A DNA stretch of 45,671 bases, taken from Staphylococcus croceilyticus (GTDB taxonomy: Bacteria > Bacillota > Bacilli > Staphylococcales > Staphylococcaceae). Where the stretch lies: NCBI RefSeq assembly GCF_002902575.1, contig NZ_PPRD01000016.1, positions 1-45,671 of the forward strand, in the 5' to 3' direction. Within the stretch, counting starts at the first letter, position 1, and each line of letters opens with the position of its first letter. A program made the translations under genes and the position numbers. Shown here piece by piece: positions 39,795 to 45,671 of this stretch. The notes under the pieces were generated by a model. The model was not told the DNA's origin, searched no databases, and worked only from the letters and a program-made list of their open reading frames with translations.

Positions 39795-40673
39795 TTATTT
39801 CATTTGTCCTTTTACTTCGTCAGCAAAGTTTTCTTCACGTTTTTCCATACCTTCGCCTACTTCATAACGTACGAAGTCAACAAGTTTACCACCTTTAGAT
39901 TTTAAGAAAGCTTCAACTGTTTGGTCTGGATCTTTAACGAAGTTTTGATCAACTGCACAAATTTCTTGAAGATATTTACGTAAACGTCCTTCAACCATTT
40001 TTTCAACGATGTTTTCAGGTTTACCTTCATTTAATGCTTGTTGTTTTAATACTTCTCTTTCATGGTTGATTTCTTCTTCATTTACTTGATCAGATGAAAC
40101 ATATTTAGGGTTGATTGCTGCGATGTGCATAGCAACGTCTTTAGCTGCTTCTTCATCAGTAGTACCTTCAACAACAGTTAACACACCAATACGTCCACCC
40201 ATGTGTAAGTATGCACCAAATGCATCGTTGTCAGATTTAGTTCTGATAGCAAAACGACGGATGCTTAATTTTTCACCGATAGTTGAGATAGCTTCTTTCA
40301 TTCTTTCATCAACTGTTTGACCACTTGATAATTTAGTTTCTAATAAAGCTTCAACTGTTTCAGCTTTGCTTTCAAGAACTTGGTTAGCAATTTCTTTTAC
40401 TAATTCTTGGAAACCTTCATTACGAGCAACGAAGTCTGTTTCAGAGTTGATTTCAACGATTGCAGCTTCATTACCTTTTACTTCAACGTGTACTAAACCT
40501 TCTGCTGCGATACGGTCAGCTTTTTTAGCTGCTTTAGCGATACCTTTTTCACGTAAGTAATCAATCGCTTTATCGATGTCACCATCAGTTTCAGTTAGCG
40601 CTTTTTTACAATCCATCATACCAGCGCCAGTTCTTTCACGTAATTCTTTAACAAGTTTTGCTGAAATTGCCAT
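39795..40673 (-). CDS. tsf: Elongation factor Ts
   Basis: Nucleotide exchange factor for EF-Tu. 292 residues with the N-terminal UBA-like domain ([18 protein letters not shown]) and the core motif [11 protein letters not shown] that inserts into EF-Tu. GGAGGAATAATT precedes the ATG. It follows rpsB, the conserved order, with a terminator-like hairpin in the 180-base spacer. Confidence 0.98.
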   Translation of the reverse strand: MAISAKLVKELRERTGAGMMDCKKALTETDGDIDKAIDYLREKGIAKAAKKADRIAAEGLVHVEVKGNEAAIVEINSETDFVARNEGFQELVKEIANQVLESKAETVEALLETKLSSGQTVDERMKEAISTIGEKLSIRRFAIRTKSDNDAFGAYLHMGGRIGVLTVVEGTTDEEAAKDVAMHIAAINPKYVSSDQVNEEEINHEREVLKQQALNEGKPENIVEKMVEGRLRKYLQEICAVDQNFVKDPDQTVEAFLKSKGGKLVDFVRYEVGEGMEKREENFADEVKGQMK

Positions 40674-40805
40674 TAATTATTCCTCCAATATGTCTAATTG
40701 TAATAATAGATGATACTTAAATATTACCATTAAAGGTACTCTAATTTCCAATACTCTATTATTATTTAATGAATATTTTTTAAGTTATTAAATGCTTTAT
40801 ATTTG

Positions 40806-40839
40806 AAAAAAGGGCGATAAGCATTACATCTTATCACCC
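40806..40839 (-). terminator. Terminator between rpsB and tsf
   Basis: GGGCGATAAG (40812-40821) and CTTATCACCC (40830-40839), complete with one U-G on the minus strand, followed by six T. Partial readthrough would set the S2:EF-Ts ratio. Confidence 0.85.
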
Positions 40840-40853
40840 ATTTAAACTATATC

Positions 40854-41642
40854 TTAGTTTGATTCAACAGTAGTATTTTCTTCAGTTGATTCTGCTTCTT
40901 GAGATTGTTCTTTTTCATCTAAATCGATGTTTTGTTCTGCAGCTACTTCATCGTTAGAAATACCTTGTTGACCTTCTAAGACAGCGTCTGCCATTTTACC
41001 AGTTAATAATTTAACGGCACGGATAGCATCGTCGTTCGCTGGGATAACGTAATCGATTTCATCAGGATCACAGTTAGTGTCAACAATACCAACGATTGGG
41101 ATATTTAATTTACGTGCTTCAGCAATCGCGTTGCGCTCTTTACGAGGGTCAACTACGAATAATGCTTGAGGCATTGATTTCATATCACGAATACCGCCTA
41201 AGAATTTGATTAAACGGTCGTATTCTTTTTTAAGTTCAACAACTTCTTTTTTAGGTAATACTTCGAATAAACCGTCTTCTTCCATTTTTTCGATTTCAGA
41301 AATACGTTTAATACGTTTAGAAATTGTTTTGTAGTTAGTTAAAATTCCGCCTAACCATCTTTGGTTAACGTAGAATTGTCCAGCACGTTCAGCTTCAGCT
41401 TTAACTGATTCTTGTGCTTGTTTTTTAGTACCTACGAATAAGACTTTACCGCCATCTTCTGATACTTGTTTTAAGAAATTGTAAGCTTCTTCAACTTTTT
41501 TCACTGTTTTTTGTAAGTCAATGATATAGATACCATTTCTTTCAGTGAAGATATATTTTTTCATTTTTGGGTTCCAACGGCGTGTTTGGTGACCGAAGTG
41601 AACACCGGCTTCTAGTAATTGTTTCATTGAAATTACTGCCAT
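40854..41642 (-). CDS. rpsB: 30S ribosomal protein S2
   Basis: Small-subunit protein, 262 residues: [26 protein letters not shown] at the start, the coiled insertion, [19 protein letters not shown], and [26 protein letters not shown]. The last ~25 residues form an acidic Glu-rich tail typical of staphylococcal S2. AGGAGG lies eight bases before the ATG. It is headed by a strong promoter and a ~115-base leader, a common place for S2 autoregulation. Confidence 0.97.
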   Translation of the reverse strand: MAVISMKQLLEAGVHFGHQTRRWNPKMKKYIFTERNGIYIIDLQKTVKKVEEAYNFLKQVSEDGGKVLFVGTKKQAQESVKAEAERAGQFYVNQRWLGGILTNYKTISKRIKRISEIEKMEEDGLFEVLPKKEVVELKKEYDRLIKFLGGIRDMKSMPQALFVVDPRKERNAIAEARKLNIPIVGIVDTNCDPDEIDYVIPANDDAIRAVKLLTGKMADAVLEGQQGISNDEVAAEQNIDLDEKEQSQEAESTEENTTVESN

Positions 41643-41760
41643 TTTAAATTCCTCCTATTGGTTATTTACCTCCATAATAAACTAATGTAAAGACAATTCT
41701 TAGAATTGCACCCTTTGCATATACGTTTATCATGTGTGTATTGGCTTTATAGCCGTCAAT
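41643..41760 (-). promoter_or_regulatory. rpsB leader with possible autoregulatory structure
   Basis: About 115 bases between the predicted start site and the rpsB ATG. It contains GGCT/AGCC around a four-base loop and the perfect small hairpin CAATTC-T-AAGAATTG, flanked by AAAG/CTTT. Ribosomal protein operons are often regulated in such leaders; I found no recognised motif, so this is inference. Confidence 0.4.
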
Positions 41761-41761
41761 A

Positions 41762-41790
41762 ATAATACCATAATTTTTTTGCTAGTGCAA
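41762..41790 (-). promoter_or_regulatory. Promoter of rpsB
   Basis: TTGCAC (41790-41785), exactly 17 bases, TATTAT (41767-41762) on the minus strand. Confidence 0.75.
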
Positions 41791-41821
41791 CGACTGATTT
41801 AATATCATTTATTTTTTTCTT

Positions 41822-41877
41822 AAAAATAAAAACGAGCTTTCAAGTTACCTTGTAAAAAGAATTAACTCAGCTCGTTT
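41822..41877 (-). terminator. Intrinsic terminator of codY
   Basis: AAACGAGCT (41830-41838) and AGCTCGTTT (41869-41877), with an inner AGTTA/TAACT stem, followed on the minus strand by TTTATTTTTAA. It ends the xerC-hslV-hslU-codY unit. Confidence 0.8.
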
Positions 41878-41914
41878 CTATTAACTAGTTAGATTAGAAA
41901 TCAGTTAACATCTA

Positions 41915-42688
41915 TTATTTATTACGTTCTAATTCATCTAAGAATTTTTCTTTTTTAACTTTAATGAATGTACCTTTCATTCCTAACGATCGAGATTCGA
42001 TTACACCAGCACTTTCAAGTTTACGTAATGCGTTAACGATTACAGAACGTGTAATACCTACTCTATCAGCAACTTTAGATGCGATTAATAATCCTTCATT
42101 ACCGCCTAATTCTTCAAAAATGTGTTCGATTGCTTCTTTTTCAGAATAAGAAAGTGAATTAATTGCCATAGTGATAGCTGCTTTATCACGCGCTTCTTTT
42201 TCAACTTCATTATGCTTTTCACGAAGGATTTCCATACCAATTACTGTTGCTGCATATTCGCCTAAAACTAAATCATTTTCATTGAAGTCGTCTTCTACAC
42301 GTCCTAGAACTAATGTACCTAAACGTTCTCCACCACCTAAAATTGGGAAAACAGTAGTACGACTATTAATGAAAGTATCTTTATCTTCAGGAGGGAAAAC
42401 AGTTAATTCATTGTCGATTTTAATGTTAGATTCTGTTTGCTTAACATCCATTAATAATTCAGTATATTCGCTTGGAATGTGTTTGCTTTCTAACATTTCA
42501 CTAATTCTTTCGCTTTTTAAAAGTTCATTTAAACTGGAACCTAAGATTTTTCCTCTACGTGACACGATAAACACGTTTGTCACTGTTACGCTACTAATTG
42601 TTTGGGCAACATCTTTAAAGTCTACAGCTATACCTTTATGTTTTTGTAATAACGTATTTAATTCTCTAGTTTTAGATAATAAGCTCAT
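41915..42688 (-). CDS. codY: GTP- and branched-chain amino acid-sensing global repressor CodY
   Basis: Represses amino acid, virulence and stationary-phase genes when GTP and branched-chain amino acids are plentiful. 257 residues: an N-terminal GAF domain (about 1-155) that binds isoleucine/valine, and a C-terminal winged helix with the nearly invariant [20 protein letters not shown] helix-turn-helix (about 203-222). AAGGAG lies eight to nine bases before the ATG. It is the last gene of the xerC-hslVU-codY operon and is followed by a terminator. Confidence 0.98.
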   Translation of the reverse strand: MSLLSKTRELNTLLQKHKGIAVDFKDVAQTISSVTVTNVFIVSRRGKILGSSLNELLKSERISEMLESKHIPSEYTELLMDVKQTESNIKIDNELTVFPPEDKDTFINSRTTVFPILGGGERLGTLVLGRVEDDFNENDLVLGEYAATVIGMEILREKHNEVEKEARDKAAITMAINSLSYSEKEAIEHIFEELGGNEGLLIASKVADRVGITRSVIVNALRKLESAGVIESRSLGMKGTFIKVKKEKFLDELERNK

Positions 42689-42709
42689 AAAATTTCTCCT
42701 TTATTTATA

Positions 42710-44113
42710 TTATAAAATAAATGCACTTAAATCTTTATTAGTTGAAATTGATTTCAATTTATCATCAACATATTGAGGTGTTATATCTACAACCGCATTC
42801 GGCATATTTGGAGCTTCATACGATAAATCTTCAAGCATTTTTTCTAAAATAGTGTGCAAGCGACGCGCACCTATATTGTCTGTGTCTTGGTTTACTTGAT
42901 ACGCCATCTCTGCTAAACGAGTAATCGCTTCCTCAGAGAAGTTCACAGTAACATCTTCAGTTTTTAGTAAAGCTTCATATTGTTTAATAAGTGATAATTT
43001 AGGTTCTGTTAAAATTCTAAAGAAGTCATTTACTGTTAAGCTTTCAAGTTCAACTCTAATTGGGAAACGACCTTGTAATTCAGGAATTAAATCACTAGGT
43101 TTTGAAACATGGAAAGCTCCAGCCCCTATAAAGAGCATGTGTTCAGTGTTTACAGTACCATATTTCGTTTGAATCATGCTACCTTCGAGAATTGGTAAAA
43201 TATCACGTTGTACACCTTGTCTTGACACATCTTGACCACTATTTGAATTGTTAGTCGCAACTTTGTCGATTTCATCAATAAAGATGATACCCATTTGTTC
43301 AGCTAATTCTAATGCTTCTTGGTTAGCTGTTTCTTGGTCGATTAATTCATCAGCAAAATCATCTATTAAAATCTTACGTGCTGTTTTCACTGGAACAACG
43401 CGTTCAACTTTACGTTTAGGCATAAGTTGATTCATCATATCTTGCATTTGTTGATTTTGGTTAGTACCTAACATGCCTAATGCACCTGGATCTTGCTCCA
43501 CTTTGATTCTAACTTTCTCTTCTTCAAGTTTACCATCTAAAAGTTGTCTTTTGATTTCAGAACGTTTCGTTTTAATTTCTTCAGTTGGTGCATCTTCTTC
43601 CTCGTCATCATTATTACCAAAGTTTGGAAGTGTACCACCTAAAAGTGATTCAAGTGGATTATTATTTTGTGACGCTTTTTTCTTCATACTAGGAACTAAA
43701 AGTTTTACTAATTTTTCATTAGCTTTTTCAGTAGCTTCATCTTTTACTAAAGCTTTTTTTTGATCTTTTACTAATCGTACTGCGACATCTACTAAGTCTC
43801 TTACCATACTCTCAACATCGCGACCAACATAACCTACTTCGGTAAATTTAGTAGCTTCCACTTTAATAAATGGTGCGCCTACTATTTTAGCCATTCGACG
43901 TGCGATTTCTGTTTTACCTACACCTGTTGGACCAATCATTAAAATATTTTTAGGTGCGATTTCTTGTTTAGTTTCATCGTCAAGAAGGCTTCTTCTATAT
44001 CTGTTTCTTAAAGCGATAGCAACTTTACGTTTCGCATCGTCTTGACCAACAATATATTCATCTAATTTAGATACGATATCTTTAGGTGTTAATTTTATAC
44101 CGTTTGCATCCAT
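42710..44113 (-). CDS. hslU: HslU (ClpY) ATPase of the HslVU protease
   Basis: AAA+ unfoldase that feeds the HslV peptidase. Walker A GPTGVGKT is at 61-68 and Walker B IIFIDEID at 276-283; the pore loop GYVG is at 94-97, and the I-domain insertion spans about 110-245. The C-terminus ends LSAFIL, the tail that docks into HslV. GGAGG precedes the ATG. 467 residues is the expected length; it sits between hslV and codY. Confidence 0.97.
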   Translation of the reverse strand: MDANGIKLTPKDIVSKLDEYIVGQDDAKRKVAIALRNRYRRSLLDDETKQEIAPKNILMIGPTGVGKTEIARRMAKIVGAPFIKVEATKFTEVGYVGRDVESMVRDLVDVAVRLVKDQKKALVKDEATEKANEKLVKLLVPSMKKKASQNNNPLESLLGGTLPNFGNNDDEEEDAPTEEIKTKRSEIKRQLLDGKLEEEKVRIKVEQDPGALGMLGTNQNQQMQDMMNQLMPKRKVERVVPVKTARKILIDDFADELIDQETANQEALELAEQMGIIFIDEIDKVATNNSNSGQDVSRQGVQRDILPILEGSMIQTKYGTVNTEHMLFIGAGAFHVSKPSDLIPELQGRFPIRVELESLTVNDFFRILTEPKLSLIKQYEALLKTEDVTVNFSEEAITRLAEMAYQVNQDTDNIGARRLHTILEKMLEDLSYEAPNMPNAVVDITPQYVDDKLKSISTNKDLSAFIL

Positions 44114-44175
44114 TAATTATTACCTCCAACTAAATGTATGTCCATATATATTCATTCCCATGATTTATTAAACTA

Positions 44176-44721
44176 TTATAAAGTTTCCACGATAATATTA
44201 TCATTTGTAAATACACATATATCAGAGGCTACTTTTAAACTTTCATATGTCATTTCTTTAGCAGACATGTGTGTAGCGTGACGTTTCAATGCTCTACCAG
44301 CACTTAGTGCATAGTTACCACCAGAACCAATAGCGATTAAATCATCATCTGGTGCAATAACTTCTCCTGTTCCACTAACTACTAATATTGCATCTTTATC
44401 CATAACAATAAGCATTGCTTCAAGTTGACGTAGTTGCTTATCTCCTCGCCATTCTTGAGCTAATTCAACAGCTGCACGTTCTAAGTTACCGCTAAATTGC
44501 TGTAGTTTAGTTTCAAACTTTTCAAATAAAGTAAATGCATCTGCCACACTTCCTGCAAATCCAGCTAATACTTTACCTTCATATAAACGTCTAACTTTAC
44601 GGGCAGTTTGTTTCATAATGACTTGTTCACCAAGCGTAACTTGGCCATCTCCTGCCATCGCTGCTTCTCCATTATGTCTCACTGCATAAATAGTTGTAGC
44701 ATGTAATGATGTCTTACTCAT
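44176..44721 (-). CDS. hslV: HslV (ClpQ) peptidase subunit
   Basis: Proteasome-like Ntn hydrolase, 181 residues. The catalytic N-terminal Thr would be Thr9 in [18 protein letters not shown], implying an eight-residue propeptide removed on maturation; other motifs are [28 protein letters not shown] and [12 protein letters not shown]. The start follows the xerC stop with no gap, and AAGGAG lies within the end of xerC, so the two are coupled. Confidence 0.96.
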   Translation of the reverse strand: MSKTSLHATTIYAVRHNGEAAMAGDGQVTLGEQVIMKQTARKVRRLYEGKVLAGFAGSVADAFTLFEKFETKLQQFSGNLERAAVELAQEWRGDKQLRQLEAMLIVMDKDAILVVSGTGEVIAPDDDLIAIGSGGNYALSAGRALKRHATHMSAKEMTYESLKVASDICVFTNDNIIVETL

Positions 44722-45615
44722 TTATTTACTCTCCTTTTTCGCTCGAGGATGTGCGTTTAAATATACCTTGCGTAATTGTTGATTTGATACATGCGTATAC
44801 TTTCCAGTTGTTGAAAGATTCACATGACCTAACAAAGATTGAACTGTTCGCAAATCCGCTCCTTGATTTAATAAGTGAGTAGCAAACGTATGTCTTAACT
44901 TATGGGGATGAATTTCAGTTACTCCTGCAGTACGTTTAACCACATCATTAAGCACATATCGAATTCCCCTAACCGTAATAGGGTCACCATTCATATTCAC
45001 TATTAAATAGGGATGTGATTTGTGTTGAACAGGTTTAAATTCATTTAAATATTGTTCAATGCTTTGTCGACAAAATTCTCCAAATGGAACAAAGCGTTCT
45101 TTATTACCTTTTCCCAGTACTTTGACGCCTGGTAATGACATATCTATATCAGTAAGTTTAATATTTACTAATTCTGAAACACGTATGCCTGTTGCATATA
45201 ATAGTTCTAAAATAACTCGATCTCTTAATCCTTTTTTAGAATCCTTAGCTACTGTTTTAAACAATGCCTCCATCTCTTCTTCGTAAAAGAATTGAGGTAG
45301 ATATTGTTCTTTTTTAGGATGAACTAATTGCACAAAAGGATTAATGATTGAATTATCTTGAGTCATCCAAAATTCATAAAATGTTCTTAGCGTTGATATT
45401 TTTCTAGATACAGTCGTTCTTTTTAAATTTTGAGAATATAAAAAACTTAAATAATTTCTAGCGTCTTTATATTCAAACGTATTTAATTGTAACATTTCTT
45501 GATTTAGAAAGCGGTTAAATTGCTCTAAATCATCATGATAAGATTTTAAGGTATGGTCGGAGAAATTTCTTTCAACTTTTAGCATATTTAAAAATGTTTT
45601 TTGGATTTCTTCCAC
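44722..45615 (-). CDS. xerC: Site-specific tyrosine recombinase XerC
   Basis: Resolves chromosome dimers at dif together with XerD. 297 residues: SAM-like core-binding N-terminal domain (1-95) and the catalytic domain with all six residues: R145 (ATGIRVSEL), K169 (GKGNKER), H238 and R241 (HPHKLRHTF), H264 (LLGHVNLST) and the nucleophile Y273 (TGKYTHVS). It starts at GTG 45615, with GGAGGGG eight bases upstream; that Shine-Dalgarno lies in a hairpin arm. It heads the xerC-hslV-hslU-codY operon. Confidence 0.97.
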   Translation of the reverse strand: MEEIQKTFLNMLKVERNFSDHTLKSYHDDLEQFNRFLNQEMLQLNTFEYKDARNYLSFLYSQNLKRTTVSRKISTLRTFYEFWMTQDNSIINPFVQLVHPKKEQYLPQFFYEEEMEALFKTVAKDSKKGLRDRVILELLYATGIRVSELVNIKLTDIDMSLPGVKVLGKGNKERFVPFGEFCRQSIEQYLNEFKPVQHKSHPYLIVNMNGDPITVRGIRYVLNDVVKRTAGVTEIHPHKLRHTFATHLLNQGADLRTVQSLLGHVNLSTTGKYTHVSNQQLRKVYLNAHPRAKKESK

Positions 45616-45623
45616 TTAAAAAT

Positions 45624-45663
45624 CCCCTCCATCATATGCATTGTAGCATATATTATGGAAGGG
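45624..45663 (-). terminator. Hairpin upstream of xerC covering its ribosome-binding site
   Basis: On the minus strand CCCTTCCATAATATATGC faces GCATATGATGGAGGGG around a short loop (imperfect stem with one small bulge), followed by ATTTTTAA. It may be the terminator of the gene upstream of the window (trmFO in known staphylococcal order), while its right arm contains the xerC Shine-Dalgarno. Confidence 0.55.
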
Positions 45664-45671
45664 ACTAAAAT

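Noticed and set aside
42171-42776. 201-codon plus-strand open frame antisense to codY
   Set aside because: Composition is that of an antisense shadow (Ser/Leu-rich from reverse codons), no Shine-Dalgarno or promoter is apparent, and the opposite strand is unmistakably codY and the end of hslU.

Overview
The window is a low-GC Firmicute chromosome segment, almost certainly from Staphylococcus. Gene order and protein sequences match the staphylococcal core block trmFO-xerC-hslVU-codY-rpsB-tsf-pyrH-frr-uppS-cdsA-rseP-proS-polC-rimP-nusA-ylxR-ylxQ-infB-rbfA-truB-ribF-rpsO-pnp-rnjB-ftsK-ymfCFHIKM-pgsA-cinA-recA-rny-ymdB-korAB. Several lengths equal those I recall for S. aureus (PolC 1438, RNase Y 519, RseP 428, CodY 257). 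Others are longer (FtsK 809, NusA 427), so a coagulase-negative species is more likely than S. aureus. The species cannot be fixed from this window alone.

Layout: 38 of 39 genes are on the minus strand, so transcription runs right to left. From the right: recombinase and ATP-dependent protease genes with the CodY regulator (45.6-41.9 kb); translation and nucleotide genes rpsB, tsf, pyrH, frr (41.6-38.4 kb); envelope genes uppS, cdsA, rseP, followed by proS (38.1-33.4 kb); polC (33.1-28.8 kb); the rimP-nusA-infB-rbfA-truB-ribF translation and transcription-factor cluster (28.6-21.6 kb); rpsO, pnp and rnjB for S15 and RNA decay (21.5-17.1 kb); ftsK and a ymf cluster ending in pgsA (16.8-8.4 kb); cinA-recA with an SOS box (8.2-5.9 kb); rny, ymdB and korAB (5.6 kb to the left edge). 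The only plus-strand gene is a 71-codon ORF of unknown function between rny and ymdB.

How it works together: the genes cover ribosome supply, translation factors, RNA processing and decay (RNase Y, RNase J2, PNPase, YmdB), replication (PolC), chromosome segregation and repair (XerC, FtsK, RecA), and membrane lipid and undecaprenyl synthesis. The co-directional block is broken by many intrinsic-terminator-like hairpins. In ten of the eleven that have a single wobble/mismatch asymmetry, the hairpin is fully paired only when read on the minus strand. No stretch over 300 bases lacks a gene; the longest spacers (codY-rpsB, ftsK-rnjB, rny-recA, frr-uppS, cdsA-rseP) are described below. I found no rRNA, tRNA, IS element, prophage or CRISPR array.

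There is no obvious novel multi-gene system. The points most worth a second look are an ACT-plus-P-loop protein of unknown function (YmfK family), the 71-residue orphan, a terminator-like hairpin in the leader of the nusA operon, a family of intergenic hairpins sharing a GAGGYTGRGRC-like core, and two proteins that have lost catalytic motifs (the CinA amidase domain and RNase J2).
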